Shown: positions 16,133 through 24,238 of the stretch, piece by piece
How the letters are laid out: each line of letters opens with the position of its first letter
Numbering within the stretch: position 1 is the stretch's first letter
Source: Deltaproteobacteria bacterium
Lineage (GTDB): Bacteria > Desulfobacterota > Binatia > UBA9968
Assembly: GCA_016180805.1 (NCBI GenBank)
Contig: JACPAM010000274.1
Span: 1 to 33,648 of the forward strand
DNA length: 33,648 nucleotides
Direction: 5' to 3'
Notes under the pieces: model-generated
What the model was told of the DNA's origin: nothing
Database searches by the model: none
The model's input: the letters and a program-made list of their open reading frames with translations, nothing else
Position numbers and translations under genes: made by a program

Positions 16133-17200
16133 TTAAGAAAATCCGCCTTGCTTGTCAACCCCCTTGTCGGTTTTTCCGCCTCCCGGGACTTCCCCTCCCT
16201 TTAACAGGGCTAAAAGTTGCCTCATGTCTTCCGCCAGCGGCGCGCGAAATTCCATCCGCTTCTGAGTCCGCGGATGCTCGAAGGCAAGGCGCTCCGCATG
16301 GAGCGCCTGACGGGGAAATTCGTACAAGGGTCGAACCCCCACGGGGCCTTGGCAAGGCCAAGGTCGCTTCCCTCCGTACACGCGATCTCCTACCACAGGG
16401 TTTCCCCGCTCCGCGAGATGGACTCGGATCTGGTGGGTTCGGCCGGTTCGGGGTTTCAAGCGAAGGAAACTGACCCAGGACCATCGATCGCTATCGCGCG
16501 CAACCTTGAACGCGCCGATCGCCTCCCATCCGGTCACCGCCTCACGAACCTGCGCGACCGCGCGCAGGGTAGACATCCGTTTCCGATCGAAGCGGTGCCG
16601 GCCGATCGGTCGATCCATCAACCCCTTTGGGCCGGCCATTTTCCCCCACACCAAGGCGACGTACTCTTTGTCGACCCGCCGCTCCTTGAACTGGCGCACG
16701 AGGTGCTGGAATGCCAGTGCCGTCTTGGCGACCACCATCACGCCCGAAGTGTCCTTGTCCAGGCGATGGACAATTCCAGGACGGCGCTCGCCGCCCACGC
16801 CCGCGAGATCCGGACGGTGGTAAAGGAGCGCATTGACCAGCGTGCCGGCCGGCCGCCCGGCGCCGGGATGAACGGCGATCCCCGGGGGCTTGTTGAGGAC
16901 CAAGCAATCCCTGTCTTCGTAGAGAATGTCCAGGGGCCCTGCCTCCCGGGCCAACGAGGTCTCCCGCGCCGGCGGTAAACGAACCTCGACCCGGTCGCCC
17001 GCCTTCAATCGGGCCGCCGGCTTCGACGCCCGACCGTTTACGGTGATCTCCCCGGCGCCGATCATCTTCTGAACGGCGGACCGGTTCCAACCCTTCTCGG
17101 GGTAAAGCCCACCCAGATGGCGCGTCAGAAAAAGATCCAGACGCATTCCCTGATGGTCGCGCCCGACAGCAACGCGACAGACCGCCATAATTCCAATCAC
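16133..17200 (-). CDS. rluD: RluA-family large-subunit rRNA pseudouridine synthase (RluD-like)
   Basis: The protein has an N-terminal S4 RNA-binding domain (about 20-85: MRLDLFLTRHLGGLYPEKGWNRSAVQKMIGAGEITVNG). The catalytic domain carries GIVHRLDKDTSGVMVVAKT, where the Asp of HRLD attacks the target uridine. Later come KPRTGRTHQIRVHLAERGNPVVGDRVYGG and ALHAERLAFEHP. Length and order fit RluD, which modifies helix 69 of 23S rRNA; the exact target is inferred. The track start is a GTG overlapping the ribF stop (GTGA); an ATG four codons in (17188) is an alternative. The C-terminus ends in a short basic/Gly tail. Confidence 0.93.
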   Translation of the reverse strand: MIGIMAVCRVAVGRDHQGMRLDLFLTRHLGGLYPEKGWNRSAVQKMIGAGEITVNGRASKPAARLKAGDRVEVRLPPARETSLAREAGPLDILYEDRDCLVLNKPPGIAVHPGAGRPAGTLVNALLYHRPDLAGVGGERRPGIVHRLDKDTSGVMVVAKTALAFQHLVRQFKERRVDKEYVALVWGKMAGPKGLMDRPIGRHRFDRKRMSTLRAVAQVREAVTGWEAIGAFKVARDSDRWSWVSFLRLKPRTGRTHQIRVHLAERGNPVVGDRVYGGKRPWPCQGPVGVRPLYEFPRQALHAERLAFEHPRTQKRMEFRAPLAEDMRQLLALLKGGEVPGGGKTDKGVDKQGGFS

Positions 17201-18153
17201 TTCGCCGGCAGCAGGCCCCCGCCCGGTTCGATCTGGCGCAAGATGTCGCGTGCGTTGGCGACGTCTTGCTGGATCTGTTCGACCAAGAGCGCCGGAGAGG
17301 CGAATTTTTTCTCCTCGCGAATTCTTGCGACGAAAAAGAGCCGAACGGGCTGGCCGTAGAGATCTCCGTCAAAGTCGAAGAGGTAGCTCTCGACCGTCCG
17401 CGGGCCCGCGCCAAAAGTAGGGTTCAACCCGATGCTGGTGACGCTCGGCCACTGCTGCTCGCCGACTTGCAGGACCGTCGCGTAGATTCCATCGAGGGGG
17501 ACGACCTCGGTTCGCGCCGCGATATTGGCCGTGGGAAATCCCAGATCCCGACCCCTGCCGTGGCCCGCGACGACCCGCCCCGAGATAAAATGGTAGCGAC
17601 CCAGAAAACGGCGCGCTTGGTCTACTTGGCCGTGCTCGATCAGGGTCCGGATCCGACTGCTGCTGATACGCACCCCCCCCAACTCAATCGGCTCGACCAC
17701 TCCCACCCCAAACCCCATTTCGGCGCCCCAGCGCTTGAGATCCTCGACGCGCCCTTTCCTCCCCTTGCCGAAGCGCAGGTCCCTGCCCACCCAAATTTTC
17801 CGCACGTCGAGACGACCGGCCAGATAACGCCGCACGAACTCCTCAGCCTCCACATTGGCGAATGCCTGGTCGAAGTTCTGAATGATGACGATGTCGACGG
17901 CGAAAGATTGCAGCAGACGCAGCTTGTCCTTATGCGTCAAAATCAAGCGTGGCGCGCGCTCCGGCGCCAGCATCTTGAGCGGATGAGGTTCAAAGGTCAA
18001 AACCACCGACTTCCCCCCCACCGTCTTGGAATCTTCAACGACGCCGCGCAGGAGGGCCTGATGACCGAGGTGTATGCCGTCGAAGTTGCCCAGAGTCAAA
18101 ACTGGCTTGGGGATGGAAAAGCTTCCATGTTCGGTATGTCGCAAAACCTCCAT
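17197..18153 (-). CDS. ribF: Bifunctional riboflavin kinase / FAD synthetase
   Basis: The 318-residue enzyme turns riboflavin into FMN and then FAD. The N-terminal adenylyltransferase domain (about 1-185) has the nucleotide motif LTLGNFDGIHLGHQALL and the SSSRIRTLIEHGQVDQARRFLGR end. The C-terminal kinase domain (about 190-310) has GHGRGRDLGFPTANI, then TSIGLNPTFG and VESYLFDFDGDLYGQ. It overlaps rluD by GTGA. About 125 nt separate it from the cpoB stop upstream, a gap with weak AGCTTTG/CAAAGCT arms and no obvious terminator. Confidence 0.97.
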   Translation of the reverse strand: MEVLRHTEHGSFSIPKPVLTLGNFDGIHLGHQALLRGVVEDSKTVGGKSVVLTFEPHPLKMLAPERAPRLILTHKDKLRLLQSFAVDIVIIQNFDQAFANVEAEEFVRRYLAGRLDVRKIWVGRDLRFGKGRKGRVEDLKRWGAEMGFGVGVVEPIELGGVRISSSRIRTLIEHGQVDQARRFLGRYHFISGRVVAGHGRGRDLGFPTANIAARTEVVPLDGIYATVLQVGEQQWPSVTSIGLNPTFGAGPRTVESYLFDFDGDLYGQPVRLFFVARIREEKKFASPALLVEQIQQDVANARDILRQIEPGGGLLPAK

Positions 18154-18278
18154 GATTTCGCTTGGACGAGCCGCCCGCTTTCAGCTTTGCCCTCCGTCCA
18201 TGGGCGGATGGAAATGAGAGTCTAAAGAAAGATCGCTTAACAGCTCAGGAGGGATGGGGATCAAAGCTCACGGTTCGG

Positions 18279-19160
18279 TCATAACTCCAGTGTCTTAAGC
18301 TTTTGCTGCGCTTTCAGCGCCTCTTCGGATTGAGGATAGCGATCCATCAGTTCCTGAAGGATGAGGCGCGCATCGACCTTGTCGCCGAGCTCCGAAAAGG
18401 CGAATCCTAACTTCAGGAGCGCCGCCGGCACCTTGTCCCCCTTGGGATACTTCCGGCGAACCGCGTCGAACTCAAGAATCGCCTGATCGAACTCCCGCAG
18501 GGCGTAATGCCCCTCGCCGATCCAATACTGCGCGTTGTCCGCAAGGTCGCTCTCGGGATGCTTCTTGAGAAAGTCTTGAAAGCGAGCGATCGCGCCTCGA
18601 TAGTCTTTACGCTCCATCAACGCCAACGCCGCTTCGTAATCTTTTTTCGCCAGCTCGTCCGGGGAAAGAGTTGGCCCCGGCGACCGGGCTACAACGGGAG
18701 GCGCCGGAGCCGGCGGGGGCGGCGGTTTAGCCCTCTGGACGGTCGTCAGAGTCTCGCGCAGCAAACGCAACTCATCCTCCCGGGCTTTCAGGAGCGCGGC
18801 TTGAAGCTTCAGGTCGCTGTCGATTTTCGCCAGCCTGGACTCCAACTCTCGGATCCGCTGATCCCCCGCCCGAACCGATTCGCCCAACTGGCGATCCACC
18901 TGCGCCCGCACCTCCTCCAGATTTTCTTTCAAAACGCCGACCTCCCGCTGCGCCTGTTGCAGGTTGGCGCGCGTGTCCGCCAGCGTTTCCCGAATGCTGT
19001 CGATCTCCCCCCGTAACGCCGTGCTGTTTTTTTGCAGGTCGGCTTGCTCGAAGCGAAGGCGGCGCTGCTCCCGTTCAATAAGGTCAACCTGCTGCGGGAT
19101 GGCGCACGCCGAAACAACCCCTCCCCCGAGCAGGAGGAGTAGGGACAGAGACCGCATCAT
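18279..19160 (-). CDS. cpoB: Tol-Pal system protein YbgF/CpoB
   Basis: CpoB coordinates outer-membrane constriction with peptidoglycan synthesis in the periplasm. The N-terminus has a signal (LSLLLLLGGGVVSAC) that ends in a possible lipobox cysteine, so unlike the E. coli protein it may be a lipoprotein. A long coiled coil (about 25-130, EREQRRLRFEQADLQ onward) is followed by a proline-rich hinge (KPPPPPAPAPP), then three TPR-like repeats: YEAALALMERKDYRGAIARFQDFLKKHPES, NAQYWIGEGHYALREFDQAILEFDAVRRKYPKG, and a third ending in DRYPQSEEALKAQQKLKTL. It is the last gene of the tol cluster, 36 nt after pal. Confidence 0.93.
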   Translation of the reverse strand: MMRSLSLLLLLGGGVVSACAIPQQVDLIEREQRRLRFEQADLQKNSTALRGEIDSIRETLADTRANLQQAQREVGVLKENLEEVRAQVDRQLGESVRAGDQRIRELESRLAKIDSDLKLQAALLKAREDELRLLRETLTTVQRAKPPPPPAPAPPVVARSPGPTLSPDELAKKDYEAALALMERKDYRGAIARFQDFLKKHPESDLADNAQYWIGEGHYALREFDQAILEFDAVRRKYPKGDKVPAALLKLGFAFSELGDKVDARLILQELMDRYPQSEEALKAQQKLKTLEL

Positions 19161-19196
19161 GCGACGTGAAAGACCCGAGGAGCCTGTCGCGCGCTC

Positions 19197-19823
19197 TTAT
19201 GAGGCCGGCCGGGTGGGCAGGATCACAAAGCGGGTGCGGCGATTCCTCTGCCAGCACTCCTCCGTTTTATCCCGACACACGGGAACTTCTTCGCCGTAGC
19301 TGATCGTCGACAGCCGATTCGCCGCGATCCCCAAACTGACCAGATAGTCTTTGGCCGCTTGCGCGCGCTTGGCGCCGAGCGCCAGGTTGTACTCGTTGGT
19401 GCCGCGCTCATCGCAATGACCTTCGATCTCGACCCGCGCCGACGGATTGGCCTTGAGCCAGTCCGCGTTTTGCTTGAGCGTCTCCCTCGCGTCCGCCCTG
19501 AGGTCGTAGCGGTCGAAGTCGAAATAGACTTCCTTTAGCGGGCTGGCAGCGGGAGTCCTGGCCTGTTCGCCCCGGCGCAAGGCCTCAACGGTGCGTGGCC
19601 CGGTTGTGGCTTTGGCCTCTCGCTCCGCCTTCTCCCGCGCTGCCCTCTCTCGCGCAGCCTTTTCCGCCGCTCCAGCGGTCGGCCCCGCTCCCAGCGTCGC
19701 CCCGGGGCCACCGGCAGCAGCACCAGTCTCAGGTTTGGTGGTCGCAGGTGATGGACAACCAGCGAGCACTAGCAAACTGAGAAGTATCAACCCATGCAGT
19801 GCAGAAATCGGTCGATGACTCAT
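19197..19823 (-). CDS. pal: Peptidoglycan-associated lipoprotein Pal
   Basis: Pal anchors the outer membrane to peptidoglycan and is the end point of the Tol energy chain. I start at ATG 19823 (MSHRPISALHGLILLSLLVLAGC), which gives a lipoprotein signal with lipobox LAGC and has an AGGAGGAG ribosome site about 6 nt upstream. The track ORF adds 30 non-signal residues. After a low-complexity Ala/Gly/Arg linker, the OmpA-like domain (about 95-205) has VYFDFDRYDLRADARETL, VEIEGHCDERGTNEYNLALGAKRAQA and NRRTRFVI, all family-typical. It lies 52 nt after tolB. Confidence 0.97.
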   Translation of the reverse strand: MSHRPISALHGLILLSLLVLAGCPSPATTKPETGAAAGGPGATLGAGPTAGAAEKAARERAAREKAEREAKATTGPRTVEALRRGEQARTPAASPLKEVYFDFDRYDLRADARETLKQNADWLKANPSARVEIEGHCDERGTNEYNLALGAKRAQAAKDYLVSLGIAANRLSTISYGEEVPVCRDKTEECWQRNRRTRFVILPTRPAS

Positions 19824-19875
19824 CTTTTTCTCCTCCTTGATCGCTCTCTCACCCTTCCCTAGCCCCTGCCTGCGA

Positions 19876-21180
19876 TCACTCTGAGCGCGGGGACCACGAC
19901 GGGTTTGTATCATCTCCCCCTGAGGCTGTCAATCTTTGTTGGCTCTCTCCGTTCGCTTGCATAATGTGAATCTGATAGCGCCCCCTGCGGTTGGAGGTAA
20001 AGAGGAGAAAGCGACCGTCGGGAGACCATGAGGCGTCCTCGTTATCGCCGGAGTTCGAGGTCAACAACATCGGGTTCCCCCCTTGGGCATCTATGGTGAA
20101 GATGTTGAACCGGCCCCCGTACCTTCCCGTATACGCGATCCGGTCGCCTTTCGGCGACCAGTCGGGCGAGGTATTGTAGCCGCCGGAATACGTGAGACGG
20201 CGCGTTTTGCCGCTGGCAAGCTCCAGGATGTAAATCTGCGGCGTCCCGCTGCGGTTGGAAACGAAGGCCAACCGATTGCCGTCCGGAGACCATGAGGGAG
20301 AGACGTCGATAGCCATGTCGTCGGTAAGACGCCGCGCCGTTTTCCCCGAGCGATCCAAGAGATAAATGTCCGTGTTCCCCTCCCGCTCGAGAGAAACGGC
20401 AGCAAGACGCCCGTCCGGAGACCACTTGCCGCCCAAGCCGCCTCGGGAAGAAAATTTCGTATCCTTGCCGGCGAATAGATCGAACACGTAAAGGCTGGGG
20501 TTCCCTTCCTTATATGAGGTGTACAGGATCGACCGACCGTCCGGTGTCCAGGCGGGGGACAAATTGATCGTGCGGTTGTCAGTAACCTGCATTTTATCGC
20601 TCCCGTCCAGATGGGATACGTAGATCTCTTTGAAACGGCCCCCGCCGGTGGACACATAAGCAAACCTGCTGTCGAAGGCGCCACGCACCCCGGTAAACTG
20701 AAAAATGATCTCATCGGCGAATTTGTGGGCGATGCGGCGGAAGTCTTTTGCCTTGCCCGTGTATCGCTTGCCGACAACCTCCTTCGCCTGATAGACATCG
20801 AACAGGCGCAACTCCACCAAGAGATCCTCTCCTTGGGGGGTGAATCCGCCTTTGATCAACGCTTCGGCGCCGAGAATCGACCAGTCCCGGAAATCGAAGC
20901 TGCCGAGCGTGATTCCGGTGCGTTGAGGATCTTCAATATAGGCGGAGCGGTCGAGCACCCGAAACCATCCCGATAACGTCAGATCGCGGGCGATCGTATC
21001 GGCAATCCCTTCGGAGAACCGCTTTCCATCCGGCCCCGACCCCTGGTTCTTGAGCGGCGAGACCGCGATGGGGTAGCGCTCGGCCCCGGGGCCTATGATG
21101 AGGCCACGGACCTGCGCCTGAAGCGGGTGTGCAGCCAAACTAAAGCAGAGGAAAAAAAGCGCCAGGACTCGCCCGATCAT
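19876..21180 (-). CDS. tolB: Tol-Pal system periplasmic protein TolB
   Basis: This 434-residue protein has a signal peptide (LALFFLCFSLAAHPLQAQ). A two-layer N-terminal domain (about 25-165, IAVSPLKNQGSG and ILGAEALIKGGF) precedes a six-bladed beta-propeller with repeated SPDG blades: LSPAWTPDGRSILYTS, GGKWSPDGRLAAVS, VSPSWSPDGNRLAFVSNRSGTPQIY, TSPDWSPKGDRIAYTG, DASWSPDGRFLLFTSNR and NPSWSP. TolB links TolA to Pal in the periplasm. It starts 4 nt after the tolA stop. It is the usual length and nothing appears damaged, although the upstream tolA frame is broken. Confidence 0.98.
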   Translation of the reverse strand: MIGRVLALFFLCFSLAAHPLQAQVRGLIIGPGAERYPIAVSPLKNQGSGPDGKRFSEGIADTIARDLTLSGWFRVLDRSAYIEDPQRTGITLGSFDFRDWSILGAEALIKGGFTPQGEDLLVELRLFDVYQAKEVVGKRYTGKAKDFRRIAHKFADEIIFQFTGVRGAFDSRFAYVSTGGGRFKEIYVSHLDGSDKMQVTDNRTINLSPAWTPDGRSILYTSYKEGNPSLYVFDLFAGKDTKFSSRGGLGGKWSPDGRLAAVSLEREGNTDIYLLDRSGKTARRLTDDMAIDVSPSWSPDGNRLAFVSNRSGTPQIYILELASGKTRRLTYSGGYNTSPDWSPKGDRIAYTGRYGGRFNIFTIDAQGGNPMLLTSNSGDNEDASWSPDGRFLLFTSNRRGRYQIHIMQANGESQQRLTASGGDDTNPSWSPRSE

Positions 21181-21184
21181 ACCC

Positions 21185-21956
21185 TTAACCCCCGAGGTCT
21201 TTCGGGCGAAAGGTCAGCTCCACATCCATAAACTCCTTTCGATAGTTCTCCGGCGGAGGAGGGAGCGGGCTCGCCTTGGCGACCGCTCGCAAAACCGAAT
21301 CATCGTACGAGGGGTCTCCTGAGAGACGGATGATCCTCAATCCCACGATCTGTCCGTTCTCGCGGATGCCAAAGCGGACCGTTACCTCAAGATCGCTCCT
21401 GGGTCCCACCCACGTCCAGCGATCTCGAATCACACGCAGCATTTGGTTGCGGTAAACCAAAAACTCAAATGCCTTAACTATGCCTCCGCCCTTCGGCCGC
21501 CTGCGCTTCCTCTTTAATCTTTGTTTTGGCCTTTTCCGGTTTCACGATCTCCTGCATCGCAGCCGGACTCTCTACGGGCTTGCTTATTTCCTTTTTCGGA
21601 GCCTCTTTCTTCGGCGGCTCTTGAACTACGACCTCTTTTGTCGCCGTTTTTTGCTGCGCCGCCTCCTTCTTCTTCGGCGGCTCCTTTTTCACCGGCTCGA
21701 GCGTGACTTTTTTCGTCTCTTTCTTCGCTTCCGCAGCCGGGAGCTCGGTCCCGAGAATCGTTCCACCCAGTTTCTCCCCGCCCACCAACTCCACGGTATA
21801 AACCGGATAGGCAGGCGCCGTGCGCACGGGCAGATGCGGCATCACCCACAGGCTCCAGATAAAGCCGGCGTGAAGCACACCGGAATAAGCAATACACTTC
21901 CACAGCCGTGACCCGCCCTCGTCAAAAGAAAAAATAGGGGGACGGTTGGTCGCCAT
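21185..21956 (-). pseudogene. tolA: TolA/TonB-like protein, frame split by one base
   Basis: The N-terminal ORF (21474-21956) has a short cytoplasmic start, one membrane helix (CIAYSGVLHAGFIWSLWVM), and a Lys/Glu/Pro-rich periplasmic stretch. It ends in the atypical tail AAEGRRHS. The C-terminal ORF (21185-21460, TTG start) is a TolA/TonB C-terminal domain (RVIRDRWTWVGPRSDLEVTVRFGIRENGQIV). Reading on in the C-terminal frame upstream of 21460 gives GGGIVKAFEFLVYRNQM, a natural junction. Removing one G of the GGG at 21491-21489 (minus) joins them as AAEGGGIVKAF, about 256 residues. Sequencing error, a true mutation or recoding are all possible. It abuts tolR and lies 4 nt before tolB. Confidence 0.85.
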
Positions 21957-22379
21957 TTAGCCCTCGCGCGATACCGGCCGGGTCACCATACCCAGCTTTT
22001 CGATCCCTGCCTCCTTGATCTCCGCGATCGTTTTCACCACGATCCCGTACCGCACATCCTGATCCGCCCGGAGATAGACTTCCTGATACGGTCGGAGCTT
22101 GCGAACCGCCCTGAGTTTCCGCCCTAGTTCGGACAGCGACACCTGATTGTCGTTGAGATAGATTCTCCCGCTGCGGGCGATCGCCACCACCAATTGCTCT
22201 TCCTTCCCCGCCAGCGCCCCGGCCTTGGCCTGGGGCAGCGTGACCTGAACCCCTTGCTGGATGATGGGCGCCGTGACCATGAAGATGACCAGGAGCACGA
22301 GCATGATGTCCACAAAGGGAACGACATTGATTTGCGCCATCGTGGTCCCGCGACCCGAGGAAGAATTGTCGAAAGCCAT
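21957..22379 (-). CDS. tolR: TolR/ExbD-family proton-channel component
   Basis: This 140-residue protein has one transmembrane helix near the N-terminus (INVVPFVDIMLVLLVIFMVTAPIIQQG, about 17-43) containing the essential membrane Asp of the FVDIMLVLL motif. The periplasmic domain ends with VYLRADQDVRYGIVVKTIAEIKEAGIEKLGMVTRP. With TolQ it forms the proton-driven motor that energises TolA. It abuts tolA exactly (TAA then ATG with no gap) and follows tolQ across a micro-repeat. Confidence 0.97.
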   Translation of the reverse strand: MAFDNSSSGRGTTMAQINVVPFVDIMLVLLVIFMVTAPIIQQGVQVTLPQAKAGALAGKEEQLVVAIARSGRIYLNDNQVSLSELGRKLRAVRKLRPYQEVYLRADQDVRYGIVVKTIAEIKEAGIEKLGMVTRPVSREG

Positions 22380-22392
22380 AAAATTACCTCCG

Positions 22393-22449
22393 AGGCATCA
22401 GGCATTAGGAATTTCCTAACCGTTGCCTTGCGCCTATTGCCTCATGCCT
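22393..22449. repeat. GGCAT-word inverted repeat between tolQ and tolR
   Basis: AGGCATCAGGCATTAGG (22393-22409) pairs with CCTATTGCCTCATGCCT (22433-22449) at 15 of 17 positions. An inner TTAGGAA/TTCCTAA palindrome adds structure. The element's outer edge overlaps the TAG stop codon of tolQ at 22450-22448. Confidence 0.65.
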
Positions 22450-23209
22450 ATTTCAAGAAATGCCGCTCGGCGATATTCAGAAATTCCTGTGAGAAATTGT
22501 CCATCTCTGCGGCCAGAACCTTGATTCTCTGAACAAAGTGGTTGTAAGCCATCACCGCCGGAATGGCTGCCGCCAGACCCATAGCGGTGGCAATGAGGGC
22601 CTCGGCGATCCCGGGCGCGACGGCCTGGATGCTCGATGAGTGAGTTACACTGAGCCCGCGGAACGCATTCATGATACCCCAGACGGTGCCAAACAGGCCA
22701 ATGAAAGGAGTCGTGCTCGCCGTGGTGGCCAAAAACGTTAGCGACTTCTCCAATTTCGTGATTTCCACGCTCATCGCACGCTTCATCGCCCGGGCCACGT
22801 TATCCACGCCGCCGAGATCGGTGTTGAAGCCTTCGCTTTGCGACAATTCCTTTTTGCTGCGGGAAACCCGGACCAGCTCTTCGTAACCCGCGCGAAACAC
22901 CTGGGCCACCGGGCTCAACTTGAGTTCCCGACTGGTATCGTGAATGGACGAGAGATTGCGGCTATCCCAGAAAATCTCGATGAACTTTTCCGACTGGCCC
23001 TTGGCGGTTCGGACCTGGCGGAATTTGTAAAAAATAATGCCCCAGCTAGCCACCGAAAACAAAACCAGGACATAGAGCACCACCTGAACAAGCGGCCCTG
23101 AACCCTTCACCAAATCCAAGATCCCATGCTGCGGCGTCAAGGTCAGCTCGGGTTGAGCCAGCAACTGAAGCAACCAAAAGGAGGGCATCACCGGGTCCAA
23201 TGAATCCAT
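22448..23209 (-). CDS. tolQ: TolQ/MotA/ExbB proton-channel family protein
   Basis: TolQ forms the pentameric inner-membrane channel around the TolR dimer. Three membrane helices are visible: VQVVLYVLVLFSVASWGIIFY near the start, then LATTASTTPFIGLFGTVWGIMNAF, and GIAEALIATAMGLAAAIPAVMAYN. The conserved TPFIGLFGTVWGIM segment is typical. The track start is a TTG (23242) lying in promoter-like sequence; I prefer ATG 23209 (MDSLDPVMPSFW, 253 residues) or ATG 23188, neither with a clear ribosome site. It is first in the tol operon and divergent from tpiA, only 57 nt away. Confidence 0.95.
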   Translation of the reverse strand: MDSLDPVMPSFWLLQLLAQPELTLTPQHGILDLVKGSGPLVQVVLYVLVLFSVASWGIIFYKFRQVRTAKGQSEKFIEIFWDSRNLSSIHDTSRELKLSPVAQVFRAGYEELVRVSRSKKELSQSEGFNTDLGGVDNVARAMKRAMSVEITKLEKSLTFLATTASTTPFIGLFGTVWGIMNAFRGLSVTHSSSIQAVAPGIAEALIATAMGLAAAIPAVMAYNHFVQRIKVLAAEMDNFSQEFLNIAERHFLK

Positions 23210-23265
23210 TGAAAAAGTATTATAATCCCTGTATTTAGTCAAATGGGCTGCGGCACGGAGCGGTT

Positions 23266-24096
23266 ATGAGACCTCCACTTGTGGTCGGCAACTGGAAAAT
23301 GCACGGGACCCAAACCGAAGCCTATGCCCTGGCTCGCGCTATCGTCCGGGGATTCAATCATCTCGCGTCGTCCCTCGACTTCGCTCGGGACGACCCCGAG
23401 CGACGCTCCCGCGGCCGACGCCGCCGCGCGCGTCGAGGGGTCGAGGTCGCCCTCGCCCCTCCTTTCACCGCGCTCGGCGAGGTCGGCAAGGCCGTCCGCG
23501 GAAGCCGGATCGGGTTGGCCGGCCAAAACGCTCACTGGGAAAACGAGGGCGCTTTCACGGGCGAGATCAGCCCGACGATGCTCCGCGCGCTGGGCTGCAG
23601 GTTCGTGATCGTCGGCCACTCGGAGAGGCGACGACTTTTCAACGAAGGCGATGAGGCCGTCGCGAAAAAAATGCTAAGCTGCGCGCGCGCGGGTCTCAGG
23701 CCGATCCTGTGCATAGGAGAAACGCTCCCGGAGCGACATAAGGGTCTCACGTACCGGGTCCTTTCCCGCCAATTGCGGGCCGGATTGAAGGGGTTAGGCA
23801 AAAATGGTATAGAAAACTTCGACGTCGCCTACGAGCCCGTCTGGGCGATCGGGACGGGCCGCAACGCCTCCCCGGAGCAGGTGAGCGAGGCGCACCGCCG
23901 GATCCGGCGGATGCTTGTAGCGCTCTGCGGAAAGAAACTTGCCAAGGAAATCCGCATTCTCTATGGTGGCAGCGTGCGCCCGGATAACGCGCCGCAACTG
24001 GCTGCGGCAGCCGAAGTCAACGGATCGCTCGTAGGAGGGGCGAGCCTCAACGCGGAGGACTTTCTTAGTATCCTTTGTTGTTTTGTTTCGGCCTAG
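23266..24096 (+). CDS. tpiA: Triosephosphate isomerase with in-frame repeat-derived insertion
   Basis: The glycolytic TIM barrel has its catalytic set: Lys11 (GNWKMHG), His118 (VGHSERR) and the Glu in VAYEPVWAIGTG, plus the phosphate loops LYGGSVRPDN and VGGASL. At 276 residues it is about 26 longer than usual. The excess lies between helix 1 and strand 2 (about residues 31-57, NHLASSLDFARDDPE then an Arg-rich run), where the DNA is two overlapping inverted repeats. That loop is surface-exposed in the TIM fold, so the enzyme may still work. The start ATG follows GGAG by 5 nt. It is divergent from tolQ and leads tpiA-secG-tRNA. Confidence 0.95.
   Translation: MRPPLVVGNWKMHGTQTEAYALARAIVRGFNHLASSLDFARDDPERRSRGRRRRARRGVEVALAPPFTALGEVGKAVRGSRIGLAGQNAHWENEGAFTGEISPTMLRALGCRFVIVGHSERRRLFNEGDEAVAKKMLSCARAGLRPILCIGETLPERHKGLTYRVLSRQLRAGLKGLGKNGIENFDVAYEPVWAIGTGRNASPEQVSEAHRRIRRMLVALCGKKLAKEIRILYGGSVRPDNAPQLAAAAEVNGSLVGGASLNAEDFLSILCCFVSA
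23356..23443. repeat. Double inverted repeat inserted inside tpiA
   Basis: TCGTCCC (23368-23374) pairs with GGGACGA (23387-23393) around a TCGACTTCGCTC loop. CGACCCC (23391-23397) pairs with GGGGTCG (23437-23443). In other frames the segment reads STSLGTTPS and VVPSEVEG, peptides I associate with a widespread REP-like palindrome family in environmental genomes. The inserted codons keep the tpiA frame. Confidence 0.75.
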
Positions 24097-24108
24097 GACT
24101 TGAGACCG

Positions 24109-24218
24109 CCATTGCAAAGTGGAGAGTGCAAATTGCAAAAGTCAAAATGAAGATGAATTCCGTTTGAGCCCGTTTTCTATTTTGCATTTTTCACTTTGCT
24201 CTTTGCATTTTGCAATGG
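24109..24218. repeat. TTTGCA-word inverted repeat element between tpiA and secG
   Basis: Exact 10-nt arms CCATTGCAAA (24109-24118) and TTTGCAATGG (24209-24218) bound a 110-nt AT-rich element full of TTTGCA/TGCAAA words. It shares its word with 12840-12900 and its size with the element at 8659-8763. It occupies almost the whole intergenic gap and has no coding potential. Confidence 0.75.
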
Positions 24219-24238
24219 AGCGATAAAAGGTTCACAAA

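Noticed and set aside
15957-16135. Open frame upstream of rho on the plus strand, ending VPKTVAEMVIEQNSC and a TAA
   Set aside because: It reads somewhat like a protein tail but has no start codon, follows an in-frame stop, and I recognise no family. The 254-nt rho-rluD gap is otherwise featureless.
23219-23242. ATTATAAT palindrome and TTGACT as a divergent tolQ/tpiA promoter
   Set aside because: The -10 is perfect in both directions, but TTGACT is only 12 nt from it and no -35 fits at 16-18 nt on either strand. It does argue against the TTG start of the tolQ track ORF.
23239-23619. 126-residue minus-strand ORF containing VVPSEVEG
   Set aside because: Antisense to tpiA; the peptide is just the repeat element read in another frame.
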